Shown here piece after piece: positions 1 through 8,826 of a stretch of DNA of 64,000 nt; position 1 is the first letter of the stretch; the number at the start of each line of letters is the position of its first letter. Source of the stretch: JANYHF01 sp031367715 (lineage in GTDB: Bacteria; Pseudomonadota; Alphaproteobacteria; Rhizobiales; Hyphomicrobiaceae). The notes beneath the pieces were generated by a model. The model saw only the letters and a list, made by a program, of their open reading frames with translations, searched no databases and had not been told where the DNA came from. Location: contig JANLQJ010000405.1 in NCBI GenBank assembly GCA_031367715.1, positions 45,590-109,589 of the forward strand, in the 5' to 3' direction. The position numbers were made by a program, and so were the translations under genes.

Positions 1-813
1 CGTGCCGATCAGTGGGCCGAGCGTCGTTCCGATACCGCCGAGCAATCCCCACAGGATCGGATAGATCGAATACTGCGTGTCGGCGAAGGTGGCGCCGACA
101 TAGCCGAACAGCAGCGCATAGAAGCCGCCGGCTGTTCCCGACATCAGGCCTGAGACAGCCATGGCGAACAGTTTGTAGCGGAAAGTGTCATAGCCGAGCA
201 TCCCGGCGCGCGGCTCGTTCTCGCGGATGGCGATCAGCACACGGCCGGCGGGTGAGCGCACCAGCGCGAGGCAGCCGAACAGCGCGCAGGCAAACAGACC
301 GAGGGCGAGATTGTATCGCACCAGCGGGTTCGACAGCGCGAGGGTCGTGCCGCCGATGACGATCTGGCGCGCGCTCTCGGGCACCACGAAGCCTTGGTCA
401 CCCTTGGTAACATCGTTGAAGTAAAGCAGTGCCAGGAACCCGGCCTGCGCGAACATCATGGTGACGATCATGAAGGCGACACCCGCCGTGCGCAATGCCA
501 GCAGGCCGACCGCGATGGCCAGGAGAGTGCCGGCGAGCGCACCCGACAACAGAGTTATTGGGACGCTGGCGGATAAATATTGCGCGGTCAACCCCGTGCC
601 ATAGAGACCCGCAGCAAAGAACAGCGCGTGGCCGAGACTGAGCAGGCCGGTATAACCCATCAGCACATTGAAGCCGATGGCATAGCTCGCCAACACCAGA
701 ATGCGGGCCAGCGCATTGTGGTGGTAGGCGGGCAGCACAAATTGCAGCGCGAACAACAGCAACAGCACGCCGAGGTGGAGTTTGATGGCGCGATCTTGCA
801 ACAACCCAGTCAC
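1..813 (-). CDS. livM: Branched-chain amino acid-type ABC transporter permease LivM (3' end outside window)
   Basis: Second integral membrane permease of a Liv/HAAT ABC importer, forming the inner-membrane channel with LivH. The reading frame begins at a GTG that overlaps the livH stop (GTGA), giving a protein that starts VTGLLQDRAIKLHLG, and runs off the left edge after about 271 codons; complete LivM proteins are usually 300-420 residues. Several hydrophobic helices are visible, plus the family signature around GYTGLLSLGHALFF and the cytoplasmic EAA-like loop near IAIRENEPRAGMLGYD. It is the last visible gene of the minus-strand operon with binding protein and LivH; the ATPase genes would lie outside the window. 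The substrate is not certain: family membership suggests amino acids, but the operon also carries sugar enzymes. Confidence 0.9.
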   Translation of the reverse strand, partial: MTGLLQDRAIKLHLGVLLLLFALQFVLPAYHHNALARILVLASYAIGFNVLMGYTGLLSLGHALFFAAGLYGTGLTAQYLSASVPITLLSGALAGTLLAIAVGLLALRTAGVAFMIVTMMFAQAGFLALLYFNDVTKGDQGFVVPESARQIVIGGTTLALSNPLVRYNLALGLFACALFGCLALVRSPAGRVLIAIRENEPRAGMLGYDTFRYKLFAMAVSGLMSGTAGGFYALLFGYVGATFADTQYSIYPILWGLLGGIGTTLGPLIGT

Positions 814-1691
814 CTTGCGCGGTCTCCGAACAGGCCGTTGGGCCGGAACACCAGCACCAGTGCTACCAGCAGCGTTGCAAGGATCTTTGCTAAAGTCGGC
901 GAGAAGAACACCGAGATGATGCCGTCGCTGAGGCCGATCACGACAGCTGCGATCATGGTGCCGCGCAGATTGCCAAGGCCGCCGAGAATGACAACCACAA
1001 ACGACAGCAATAGCGGCTCCAGCCCCATCAGATAGTGCGCCTGCTGAATGGGCACCACCAGCACGCCGGCGATGGCGGCAAGGCCCGCGCCCAATGCGAA
1101 CACGCCGCTGTAGACGCGGTCGACCGGAATGCCGAAGGCCTGCGCCATCTCGCGATCAAAGCGCGTGGCGCGCATGACCAGGCCGATGCGCGTGCGGCTC
1201 AGCAGATACCAACAGGCCGTCAGCAGCAGCGCCGAGGCCGCGACCACGACAAGTTTGTAGCCGGAATAACCGAACCAGGGGAACAGGATGCGGAAGCGGA
1301 ACGGCGGCTCGACCGGACGGGCGTCGGGTCCAAAGAAACTGAGCGCGAGCTGCTGGATGATGTAGAGCAGGCCGATGGTGGCAACGATGGTCGCCTCGGG
1401 CTGATAGTTCAGCCGCCGCAGTACCAGCCGATCAGCGGCGATGGCGATGGCGCCGACAATCACAGGGCTGAGGATCAATGCCAGCGCGAAGCCGACGGCC
1501 GGAGGCCCAGCGACATGAGCCGCGATGGCCCAAGCCAGCACCGCGCCCAGCATGAAGAACTCGCCATGCGCCACATTGACGATGCGCATGACTCCGAACA
1601 CCAGCGACAGACCGAGCGCGCTGAGCGCGAGCACCGCCGCCGCGACGATGCCTTCCATCAAGGCGAGCAGTAAGTGCGGGCCGAGACTCAT
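810..1691 (-). CDS. livH: Branched-chain amino acid-type ABC transporter permease LivH
   Basis: Inner-membrane permease partner of LivM, 293 residues, beginning MSLGPHLLLALMEG. The family pattern is clear: LSLVFGVMRIVNVAHGEFFM near residue 27 and IGLVMRATRFDREMAQAFGI in the cytoplasmic loop. The frame is open further upstream to 1796, but that extension is translated from a palindromic repeat and lacks membrane-protein character, so the ATG at 1691 was chosen. The stop overlaps the livM GTG, indicating translational coupling. It lies 228 bp downstream of the binding-protein gene, a gap filled by repeats. Confidence 0.9.
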   Translation of the reverse strand: MSLGPHLLLALMEGIVAAAVLALSALGLSLVFGVMRIVNVAHGEFFMLGAVLAWAIAAHVAGPPAVGFALALILSPVIVGAIAIAADRLVLRRLNYQPEATIVATIGLLYIIQQLALSFFGPDARPVEPPFRFRILFPWFGYSGYKLVVVAASALLLTACWYLLSRTRIGLVMRATRFDREMAQAFGIPVDRVYSGVFALGAGLAAIAGVLVVPIQQAHYLMGLEPLLLSFVVVILGGLGNLRGTMIAAVVIGLSDGIISVFFSPTLAKILATLLVALVLVFRPNGLFGDRAR

Positions 1692-1698
1692 GGTTGCG

Positions 1699-1890
1699 AG
1701 GCGTGGCTTGTCTCCACTACCCGCTTTGACGGGGGGAGGATGGCCGCGGGGCAGGTGCGAGGCAATAACATACCGCAGCCCTGTCGATTCAAGCACCGGT
1801 GCCAGTTCCTACCCCTCACCTGCACTCCCTCTTGTTGCGCTTCGCGCAACTGGGCGGGCATCCTCTCCCCGTCAAAACGGGGAGAGGTGT
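1699..1890. repeat. Palindromic intergenic repeat, family 1 (CTCCCCGT hairpin)
   Basis: The gap between the binding-protein gene and livH contains a perfect 11-bp inverted repeat (arms 1862-1872 and 1877-1887, loop CAAA) preceded by a CCCCTCACC box near 1813, and a more decayed copy around 1719-1741. The same architecture recurs at 10166-10186, 32381-32404 and 32480-32530, so it is a dispersed REP/BIME-like element. It may serve as mRNA 3'-end structure between the periplasmic and membrane components, which is inference. Confidence 0.8.
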
Positions 1891-1919
1891 AGAAAGACTG
1901 CCTGCCAACCACTCCGCGC

Positions 1920-3218
1920 CTACAGCGCCATCTTGGTATAATCCGCCTCCGGCTCGTAATTGCCGTCTTCGATGCTGGTGCGGTGCACGACCTCGAGCTT
2001 GCCGCCAGCCACTTTCGAAATGTTCTGGTGGCCAAAGCACTGATGCGTCTTGCCGTTGAAAGTCTTGTCGCCTTGCGGGTGCTCGTTGCCTTCGGCCCAG
2101 CCGGTCATGGCTTCGGTCGCCTCGATCAGCTTGGCCTTGTCGGCTGGCCCCTGATAGCCGCTCTTTTCCATGGCTTCCTTGATGACGTACAGCGTCTCCC
2201 AGCAGCCGAACATGTGCGAGTAGGTCGAGATGTCCTTGCCATCGGCAAGGCTGGCGCCGGCATTGTCGACGCCGACTGCGGCGCGGTAGGCCTTGTCGGC
2301 GGCCGATTGGTTGGCCTGGGCATAGCGCGGCATCCCTTCCCAGAAATAACTGCCGTCGAGGAATTCCAGACCCGGACTGGCAAAATCGACCGCCTCGAGG
2401 CTGTCGATGAAGCCGAAGATCTTTGGCCGCTTGGAGCCGAAGTGGTCGCCCATCTCCTTGACGAACGTGAGCACGCCGGGGCCGACCATGACGTGATAGA
2501 GAACCTCCGTATCGGCCGCGATCTGCGGAAAATATTTCGTATACGATGTTTCGGTCGGCGGCACCGGGATGAGGCTGACCACCTTGCCGCCCTGCTTTTC
2601 GATCGCCGCCGAGAAGTAATCGCGATGATCGTGGCCGAAGGCGAAGTCGGGAAACATCATCGACACCTTCTTGCCGAGATTGGCGGCAATCCACGGCGCC
2701 ATCGAAATCACCTGCGATTTCACATCGGTGATGCCGGGCTGGAAGACGTAGCGGTTAAGTTTGCCCGAGGCGACGTGATGGCCCTCGCTGACCACGTAAT
2801 ACGGCATCTTCTGCTCGGCGGCCGCCGGCGCCGAGCCGATCACCACATGCGAGAACAATGTGCCGAACGCGACGTCGGTCTTGTGCTGGGTGGCGAACTT
2901 CTCGACCACCTCGGCGCCACGTTTGGGGTCGGTGGCATCGTCCTCGATCACCAATTCGACCGGGCGGCCGGCGATGCCACCAGCGTCGTTGATGGCCTTG
3001 ATGGCGGCGTTCGAAGTACGCTCGTACCAGCGTCCATAGGAGGCGCCGATGCCGGTGCGGTGGCATTGGAAGCCGATGCGGATCGGCGCGGCCGCATGTA
3101 CCTGGATGAACGGCACCATGCCGGCACCCGCTGCAGCGCCGATGACTGCGCCTGCGCCCTTGAGCGCTCCGCGGCGCGTGATGGCTTGGGATTTAGCGGA
3201 CCTGATCTTGACGGACAT
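1920..3218 (-). CDS. Liv-type ABC transporter substrate-binding protein, Tat signal
   Basis: Periplasmic binding protein of the type 1 periplasmic-binding (Leu/Ile/Val-binding-like) superfamily, 432 residues. The N-terminus carries a twin-arginine signal (TRRGALKGAG followed by an Ala/Gly-rich stretch ending VHA-AAP near residue 44). The mature part shows the family order: INDAGGIAGRPVELVIEDDA near 80-100, DPKRGAEVVEKF, and a VAFGTLFSHVV strand. The upstream gene is a FucU-type mutarotase and downstream are LivH and LivM, so it supplies the substrate for that permease pair. The neighbouring sugar enzymes raise the possibility that the cargo is a sugar, sugar acid or related polyol rather than an amino acid; this cannot be settled from sequence. 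Confidence 0.88.
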   Translation of the reverse strand: MSVKIRSAKSQAITRRGALKGAGAVIGAAAGAGMVPFIQVHAAAPIRIGFQCHRTGIGASYGRWYERTSNAAIKAINDAGGIAGRPVELVIEDDATDPKRGAEVVEKFATQHKTDVAFGTLFSHVVIGSAPAAAEQKMPYYVVSEGHHVASGKLNRYVFQPGITDVKSQVISMAPWIAANLGKKVSMMFPDFAFGHDHRDYFSAAIEKQGGKVVSLIPVPPTETSYTKYFPQIAADTEVLYHVMVGPGVLTFVKEMGDHFGSKRPKIFGFIDSLEAVDFASPGLEFLDGSYFWEGMPRYAQANQSAADKAYRAAVGVDNAGASLADGKDISTYSHMFGCWETLYVIKEAMEKSGYQGPADKAKLIEATEAMTGWAEGNEHPQGDKTFNGKTHQCFGHQNISKVAGGKLEVVHRTSIEDGNYEPEADYTKMAL

Positions 3219-3359
3219 TCCTCACTCCTACCAGTTGCGCGACGATCAAGCGCCAGCAAATCACCAGCTCGATCATAATTCAAGGCGGCTGTGCGGAGCC
3301 GGCTGGCAAGTGTTTTGCAGCGGAGATACCGAACCGCCATTCCAGTCAGGCGACCGCGC

Positions 3360-3806
3360 TCATTCCGGACCTTCGCCAGGCCGGATGACGCCCTTTTTCA
3401 GGACGATGTTGCCGTACAGGCGGCGCTCGCTGGAAGCCACCACGGCGTAGGCCTTGCGGACCCGTTCGTAGAACACGGCCGGCTCGACTCCGGTGAGGTT
3501 CACCGTCGGCTCGTGTTTGGCGACCACGCCAGCGAGCTCCACCATCACCGGCTCCAGATGATCGGGCCTTCCGGGAACATTCGGCCGGATGGCGGGCGCG
3601 GGGACGAACTCGTCGAGCGGCATGACAGAAAGGATGGCGTCGAGCAGCCGCGCCGCATCGTGGCCATCGGCGCGGATGATGCGCTTGGGTCCGGCATTGT
3701 CGGCAGGGTAGTTGCCATCGACAATGGCGATCTCGTCGCCGTGCCCCATGGCGCGCAACGTGTACAAAAGGTCTGGGCCCAGCAGCGGGCTCAGGTTTTT
3801 CAGCAT
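3360..3806 (-). CDS. RbsD/FucU family sugar mutarotase
   Basis: A 148-residue member of the RbsD/FucU fold, which interconverts anomers of free sugars (L-fucose, D-ribose and others) in the cytoplasm. The start MLKNLSPLLGPDLLYTLRAMG was preferred over upstream in-frame starts because it matches the usual N-terminus. Family residues are visible in MGHGDEIAIVDGNYPA (the active-site His region, about residue 23) and in the C-terminal RLYGNIVLKKGVI. The length and the pattern fit FucU better than RbsD. It sits 20 bp downstream of an aldo/keto reductase of the aldose-dehydrogenase type, which suggests that it feeds the correct anomer to that enzyme. Confidence 0.9.
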   Translation of the reverse strand: MLKNLSPLLGPDLLYTLRAMGHGDEIAIVDGNYPADNAGPKRIIRADGHDAARLLDAILSVMPLDEFVPAPAIRPNVPGRPDHLEPVMVELAGVVAKHEPTVNLTGVEPAVFYERVRKAYAVVASSERRLYGNIVLKKGVIRPGEGPE

Positions 3807-3826
3807 GGAGCGGTATCCTTGTGAAA

Positions 3827-4861
3827 CTAGGCTGCGGTCGGAGCATCCTTGCGCAGGAACGACTTGGCCTTGAGGTCGCTCCACAGGGCTGTGGGAATCG
3901 AGGCGGCCAGCGTGCGCGTATTGAGCGCGACCTGCTCTGGAGTGCTGGCGCCGGGGATCACGGTAACCACGGATGGGTGCATCAGCGGCAAGCGCAGCGC
4001 TGCCTCCACCAGCTTGACGTCATGGGACGCGCACACTTTTTCCAGTCCGGCAACGCGATCAAGCACGTCTTGTGGCGCGGGGCTGTAGTTGTACCAGGCG
4101 CCCGGCTTTGCGCCACTGGCCAGAATGCCGGAGTTGAAGATGCCGGCGCCGATCACGCCGACACCGCGCTGCTGGCACAGCGGCAGGAAGGTTTCGAGCG
4201 CGGCCTGCTCCAGCAGCGTATAGCGGCCGGCCAGCAGGAACAGATCGAACTCGCCCTGCGCCATCAGCATCTCGCAGGCCGTGGTCTCGTTCACCCCGGC
4301 GCCGATGGCCTTCACGATTTTCTGGTCGCGCAGCTTGGTCAACGCCGTGTAGCCGCCGTTGGTCTTATGCATGAGGGTCGCGATATGGGCGTCGCGCACC
4401 GCCGGCGAGCCGTGGGTGAAAACATCGAGGTCATGCACCAGCAGGATATCGATCTGGTCCAGCCCCAGGCGCTCGAGGGAAAACTCCAGCGAGCGCATCA
4501 CCCCGTCATAGGTATAGTCGAACACCTCCTGGCGCGACGGCACGTCGAAAAACGCACCGATGCGCGTGCGCTGCTCGGGCGGACACACCTGCATCAAGCG
4601 ACCGACCTTGGTGGAGATCAGATACTCGCCGCGCGGCCTGCCGCGCAGGAAGCGGTTCAGGCGGGTCTCCGAAAGCCCGAGACCATAGAGCGGCGCGGTA
4701 TCGAAATAGCGGATGCCGGCGGCCCAGGCAGCGTCCAGCGTCGCGTCGGACTGCGCCTCGGGCACGGCCGCATAGAGATTGCCGATCGGCGCGGCGCCGA
4801 AGCCGAGTTCGCTGAACGACAGCGTCGCGCCGCTTGGCGTCTTGAATGTCTTGTTGCGCAT
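3827..4861 (-). CDS. Aldo/keto reductase, aldose/L-fucose dehydrogenase-like
   Basis: NAD(P)-dependent TIM-barrel oxidoreductase of 344 residues. Catalytic landmarks of the aldo/keto reductase family are present: Asp and Tyr in YFDTAPLYGLGLSE (about residues 51-60) and Lys in ISTKVGRL (about 83). The overall pattern (FGAAPIGNLYAAV at the N-terminus, VIPGASTPEQV near the C-terminus) resembles the D-threo-aldose 1-dehydrogenase / L-fucose dehydrogenase / pyridoxal dehydrogenase group. It is the first gene of the minus-strand operon and diverges from the UxaA-type dehydratase across 112 bp. With the mutarotase it could oxidise an aldose to its lactone as the first step of a non-phosphorylative pathway. 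Exact substrate unknown. Confidence 0.85.
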   Translation of the reverse strand: MRNKTFKTPSGATLSFSELGFGAAPIGNLYAAVPEAQSDATLDAAWAAGIRYFDTAPLYGLGLSETRLNRFLRGRPRGEYLISTKVGRLMQVCPPEQRTRIGAFFDVPSRQEVFDYTYDGVMRSLEFSLERLGLDQIDILLVHDLDVFTHGSPAVRDAHIATLMHKTNGGYTALTKLRDQKIVKAIGAGVNETTACEMLMAQGEFDLFLLAGRYTLLEQAALETFLPLCQQRGVGVIGAGIFNSGILASGAKPGAWYNYSPAPQDVLDRVAGLEKVCASHDVKLVEAALRLPLMHPSVVTVIPGASTPEQVALNTRTLAASIPTALWSDLKAKSFLRKDAPTAA

Positions 4862-4973
4862 TGTGGTCTCTTGTCCTTGGGCTGCCGGGTCATGTTAGGA
4901 TGGGATGATCGAAATGCAACAGCCTATTCACCCCATACTGGCGCATCGCGCAGCTGCGATCGAAGGAACGACA

Positions 4974-6503
4974 ATGACCACCAGCAAACCTGCCCCGCGC
5001 TCCATCCGCCTCAACGCGGCCGACAATGTGGTCGTCGCCATCGATCAGATCGAGACCGGGACCACGTCCTCAGGCATCCTGGCGCGCGCGCGCGTCCCCA
5101 AGGGCCACAAGCTCGCCACGGCCCCCATTGCAGCCGGAGAACCGGTACGCAAATTCGGCCAGATCATCGGCTTTGCCAAGGCCGCGATCGCGCCGGGCGA
5201 CTGGGTGCACGAGCACAATTGCGGCATGGGTGAGCTGTCGCACGACTATGCGCATGGCGTTGATGCCAAAAAGACAAACATGCTCCCTATCGAACAGCGC
5301 GCCACCTTCGAGGGCTATCGGCGCGCCAACGGCAAGGTCGGCACGCGCAATTATGTCGGTGTGCTGACCAGCGTGAACTGCTCGACCACGGTCGCCGGTT
5401 TCATCGTCAAGGAGATCGAGCGCTCCGGCATCCTCAACGACTATCCGAACATCGACGGCATTATCGCGCTGAAGCAGGCCAATGGCTGCGTGGTCGACTA
5501 TCGCGGCGTCATTTTCGACACGCTGAAAAAGACCACCTGGGGCTATGCCACCAATCCGAACATGGGCGGCGTGATCATGGTCGGGCTCGGCTGCGAGGGT
5601 TTCCAGATCCCGAAATTCAAGGCCGCCTATGGCGTGGTCGAGAGCGATCTGTTCCGCTCCATGACCATCCAGGAGACGGGAGGAACGCGCAAGACAGTCG
5701 AGGCAGGCGTTGCCGCCGTCAGGGCCATGCTGCCCAAGGTCAACGCAGTCAGGCGCGAAACGGTGCCAGCGTCCGAGATCGTGCTCGCGCTGCAATGCGG
5801 CGGGTCCGACGGTTATTCCGGCATCACGGCCAATCCCGCCCTTGGCATTGCCGCCGATCTTCTGGTGCGCAATGGCGGCACCGCGATTTTGTCCGAGACA
5901 CCCGAGATCTATGGCGCCGAGCATCTGCTGACCCGCCGCGCCGTCAGCAAAGAGGTCGGCCAGAAACTGGTCGACATCATCCATTGGTGGGAGGACTACA
6001 CCAAGCGGAACAATATGGAAATGAACAACAATCCGTCCCCCGGCAACAAGCTCGGAGGCCTCACGACGATCCTGGAAAAATCGCTCGGTGCTGCCGCCAA
6101 GGGGGGCTCGACCACGCTGACGGCAGTCTATCACTATGCCGATCCGGTGACCGACAAGGGCTTTGTGTTCATGGACACGCCTGGCTACGATCCGGTCTCG
6201 GCGACCGGCCAGGTGGCGGGCGGCGCCAACGTGCTTGCCTTCACCACCGGCCGCGGCTCGGCCTATGGCTGCAAGCCGACCCCCTCCTTCAAGCTCGCCA
6301 CCAACACCGACATCTTCAACCGCATGATCGAGGACATGGACATCAATTGCGGTGATGTGCTGGAGGGCGTGAGCATCGAGGACAAGGGCAAGGAGATCTT
6401 CGAGCTGATGCTGAAGGTGGCGTCGGGAACGCGCACCAAGTCCGAGGAGTTGGGCTACGGCGACAACGAGTTCGTGCCCTGGCAGATCGGCGCCACCATG
6501 TGA
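4974..6503 (+). CDS. UxaA family dehydratase (altronate dehydratase-like)
   Basis: Protein of 509 residues with the two-part structure of the altronate/galactarate dehydratase family: an N-terminal SAF domain (about residues 18-90, ending in ELSHDYAHG) and the large C-terminal catalytic domain. Recognisable blocks are YVGVLTSVNCSTTVA, LQCGGSDGYSGITANPALG and GRGSAYGCKPTPSFKLATN. These enzymes remove water from sugar acids using a bound metal. The ATG at 4974 was chosen because it follows an AAGGAA ribosome site and matches the family N-terminus; an upstream in-frame ATG at 4905 adds a non-conserved leader. It may take the acid produced by the divergent dehydrogenase. D-altronate is only one of several possible substrates. 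Confidence 0.85.
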   Translation: MTTSKPAPRSIRLNAADNVVVAIDQIETGTTSSGILARARVPKGHKLATAPIAAGEPVRKFGQIIGFAKAAIAPGDWVHEHNCGMGELSHDYAHGVDAKKTNMLPIEQRATFEGYRRANGKVGTRNYVGVLTSVNCSTTVAGFIVKEIERSGILNDYPNIDGIIALKQANGCVVDYRGVIFDTLKKTTWGYATNPNMGGVIMVGLGCEGFQIPKFKAAYGVVESDLFRSMTIQETGGTRKTVEAGVAAVRAMLPKVNAVRRETVPASEIVLALQCGGSDGYSGITANPALGIAADLLVRNGGTAILSETPEIYGAEHLLTRRAVSKEVGQKLVDIIHWWEDYTKRNNMEMNNNPSPGNKLGGLTTILEKSLGAAAKGGSTTLTAVYHYADPVTDKGFVFMDTPGYDPVSATGQVAGGANVLAFTTGRGSAYGCKPTPSFKLATNTDIFNRMIEDMDINCGDVLEGVSIEDKGKEIFELMLKVASGTRTKSEELGYGDNEFVPWQIGATM

Positions 6504-6735
6504 GGGGACATGATGGTCATCACGGGCGGCCCCCGGACGAACTGATTGAGGCACGGCATTCAAGCCGGCAGTAAACATCGTATCGCCAACCCAACTCACC
6601 GATTGCCAGCCTGCGCGGCCCGGGCGTAGGTTGACTCAAGCGTTTCAGCGCGACCCAACACTGCTGGCTCCGCCCGTGGACGTTGGGTCGCGCAGTGCGT
6701 GACCCAACCCATGCCCCACCCCCTCGGGAACGCTC
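6504..6735. repeat. Intergenic region with two palindromic repeat fragments
   Basis: No gene is visible. One arm of the GGGGACATGATG repeat family lies at 6504-6523, immediately after the dehydratase stop. A second element has arms GCGACCCAAC (6650-6659) and GTTGGGTCGC (6682-6691), followed by a near-palindrome to 6708 whose ends are GTTGGGTCGC and TGACCCAAC. Both types look like REP-class elements. xylB starts 28 bp after the second one. Confidence 0.7.
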
Positions 6736-8193
6736 ATGTACATCGGCATCGATATCGGCACCTCGGGCGTCAAGGCCGTGCTGATGGACGCGGACCACAC
6801 CGTCATCGGCTCGGCAACGTCGGGGCTTGAGGTCACGCGGCCGCACCCCGGCTGGTCCGAACAGGTGCCGGCCGACTGGTGGAGCGCGACCGAGAAAGCC
6901 ATCCAGGCGTTGAAGCATGCCCACCCCAAGGACATGGCCGCCGTCGAGGGGATCGGCCTCTCCGGCCAGCAACACGGCGCGACCTTGCTCGATCAGAACG
7001 GGAGCGTGCTGCGTCCGGCGATCTTGTGGAACGATGCCCGCTCGTTCGTCGAATGCGCCGAGATCGAGAGCAGCGTGCCGGCGGCGCGCAAGATTTCCGG
7101 CAACATCTGCATGGCCGGCTTCACGGCGCCCAAGATCGCCTGGGTGAAAAAGCACGAGCCCAAGGTCTACGACCAGATCGCCAAGGTGTTGTTGCCGAAG
7201 GACTATGTGCGCCTTCAGATGACCGGCGACTATGCCTCAGACATGTCGGACAGCGCCGGCACCTATTGGATGGATGTCGCAAAGCGCGATTGGTCGGAGG
7301 CGCTGCTGAAGGCGACCGGCCTCGATACCGGCCACATGCCGAAACTGTTCGAAGGCTCGGCCCCGACCGGCCGTCTCACCGAGGCGGTGGCCGCCGCCTG
7401 GGGCATGCCCAAGCGCCCGGTGGTGGCGGGCGGCGGCGGCGACAACGCGGCCTCGGCCTGCGGGATCGGCGCGGTGAAGGACGAGGCGGCGTTCCTGTCG
7501 GTCGGCACATCCGGCGTATTCTTCGTCTCGAACGCGCGCTTTTCGCCCAACGCCGACCGCGCCATCCACGCCTTCTGCCACGCCGTGCCGAACACCTGGC
7601 ACCAGATGGGCGTGCACCTGTCGGCGGCGGGAAGTCTGGAATGGCTGGCGCATACGCTACGCCGCCCGGTGCCGGAATTGCTGGCAGCGCTGGGCGAGCG
7701 CGTCGCGGGACCGGCCTCGACCCTGTTCCTGCCGTATCTCTCTGGCGAGCGCACGCCGGTGGCCGACGCGACCGTGCGCGGCATGTTCGCGGGGCTGGGG
7801 CAGGAGTCGGACGAGAAGATGCTGACGCAAGCGGTGCTGGAGGGGGTGGCCTATTCGTTCCGCGATAGCCTTGAAGCATTGCGTGTCGCCGGCAGCGCCG
7901 TGAAAGAGGCTAGCGTGGTCGGCGGCGGCTCGCGCTCGAAGATGTGGGTGCAGATCATGGCCAATACGCTCGGCATTCCGCTGACGCTGCATCACGGTGG
8001 TGAGCTGGGCGGAGCGTTCGGCGCAGCGCGGCTGGGGCTGTGCGCGGCCACGAGGGCGGACCCGATGGCGGTGTGCACCCAGCCGCCGGTGGCGGCGGTG
8101 GTTGAGCCGGAGCGGGGGTTGGTGGGGGCCTATGCGGAGGGGTATGCGCGGTATGCGCGGATGTATAAGGCGGCGAAAGAGGTCATGGGGTGA
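6736..8193 (+). CDS. xylB: Xylulokinase
   Basis: FGGY-family carbohydrate kinase, 485 residues, phosphorylating D-xylulose with ATP after isomerisation of xylose. The N-terminal phosphate-1 motif is MYIGIDIGTSGVKAVLMD and the middle region has GLSGQQHGATLLD and AILWNDARS, typical of xylulokinases. The C-terminal FGGY block appears as VVGGGSRSKMWVQIMANTLG near residue 395-415, followed by GGAFGAARLG. Length matches the family. xylA follows 633 bp downstream, but a toxin-antitoxin pair lies between them. The UxaA-like dehydratase is upstream in the same direction. Confidence 0.95.
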   Translation: MYIGIDIGTSGVKAVLMDADHTVIGSATSGLEVTRPHPGWSEQVPADWWSATEKAIQALKHAHPKDMAAVEGIGLSGQQHGATLLDQNGSVLRPAILWNDARSFVECAEIESSVPAARKISGNICMAGFTAPKIAWVKKHEPKVYDQIAKVLLPKDYVRLQMTGDYASDMSDSAGTYWMDVAKRDWSEALLKATGLDTGHMPKLFEGSAPTGRLTEAVAAAWGMPKRPVVAGGGGDNAASACGIGAVKDEAAFLSVGTSGVFFVSNARFSPNADRAIHAFCHAVPNTWHQMGVHLSAAGSLEWLAHTLRRPVPELLAALGERVAGPASTLFLPYLSGERTPVADATVRGMFAGLGQESDEKMLTQAVLEGVAYSFRDSLEALRVAGSAVKEASVVGGGSRSKMWVQIMANTLGIPLTLHHGGELGGAFGAARLGLCAATRADPMAVCTQPPVAAVVEPERGLVGAYAEGYARYARMYKAAKEVMG

Positions 8194-8255
8194 GTGTTGG
8201 TGTAGGGTTGACTGACGAGCCGTGTTAATCTGGCACTGACAAGGAACCAAAGAAC

Positions 8256-8510
8256 ATGACGACCAAGATCGCCGACAGGCACCTCGAAGTGCTCGAACGC
8301 CACGTCAAGGCCGGGCATTTCGAGACGGTGGAGCAAGCGCTCGACGCGGCGGTGTTCCAACTCGATCTGTCTCTCGACTTCGATGACGATTGGGTCGCGC
8401 CCCTCCTCGCGGAGGCCGATGCTGACATCGCTGCAGGGCGTGTGGTCAGCCGCGAAGACCTCGTCAAGACCATGGACGAAGCAATCGAACGGGGCGCTCG
8501 TTCTCGCTGA
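8256..8510 (+). CDS. ParD-like antitoxin (ribbon-helix-helix)
   Basis: An 84-residue acidic protein with a short ribbon-helix-helix DNA-binding segment at the N-terminus (KIADRHLEVLERHVKAGHF, then ETVEQALDAAVFQLD) and an acidic C-terminal tail expected to wrap the toxin. Its stop shares one base with the toxin start (TGATG), the usual coupling of antitoxin-first type II modules. An AAGGAA-type ribosome site lies upstream. It is expected to repress its own promoter with the toxin. Placement inside the xylB-xylA operon is unusual. Confidence 0.82.
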   Translation: MTTKIADRHLEVLERHVKAGHFETVEQALDAAVFQLDLSLDFDDDWVAPLLAEADADIAAGRVVSREDLVKTMDEAIERGARSR

Positions 8511-8809
8511 TGCGCGTCACTGCTTCCCAAAGAGCCCAGCACGACTTGGACGAGATTCTCGAAACGATAAGTGCTTCGAATGGGCGCTTCGTTGCCACGA
8601 AGTGGCGCCAGCAGATCCTCGACGCGCTTGATCTGCTCGAACTCTTTTCCGGAGCCGGCTCACCTAGACCAAGACTTGGTACGGGAGTACGCGTTCTTCC
8701 TTTGCGTCCCTGGCTCATCTACTACGTCGTCGAGGCGGACCAAGTCCTAATCAAGCGGATAGTCCACGGCGCACGGCGCCAGAACCGCAAGCTTGTCTCA
8801 GAAGAATGA
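8510..8809 (+). CDS. ParE/RelE family toxin
   Basis: A 99-residue protein of the RelE/ParE superfamily. The family pattern is visible: an N-terminal helical part (ASQRAQHDLDEILETISA), a central VRVLPLRPWLIYYVVEADQVLI beta-strand region and the C-terminal RIVHGARR typical of ParE. ParE toxins inhibit DNA gyrase and RelE toxins cut mRNA; the sequence alone does not say which applies, though the C-terminal VHGARRQ favours ParE. Translation is coupled to the antitoxin. The toxin ends 17 bp before the xylA start, so its gene is fully embedded between the xylose genes. Confidence 0.85.
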   Translation: MRVTASQRAQHDLDEILETISASNGRFVATKWRQQILDALDLLELFSGAGSPRPRLGTGVRVLPLRPWLIYYVVEADQVLIKRIVHGARRQNRKLVSEE

Positions 8810-8826
8810 TCCCCGAGGAAACCCCC

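Noticed and set aside
1692..1796. N-terminal extension of LivH
   Set aside because: It is translated from a palindromic repeat and does not match permease N-termini.
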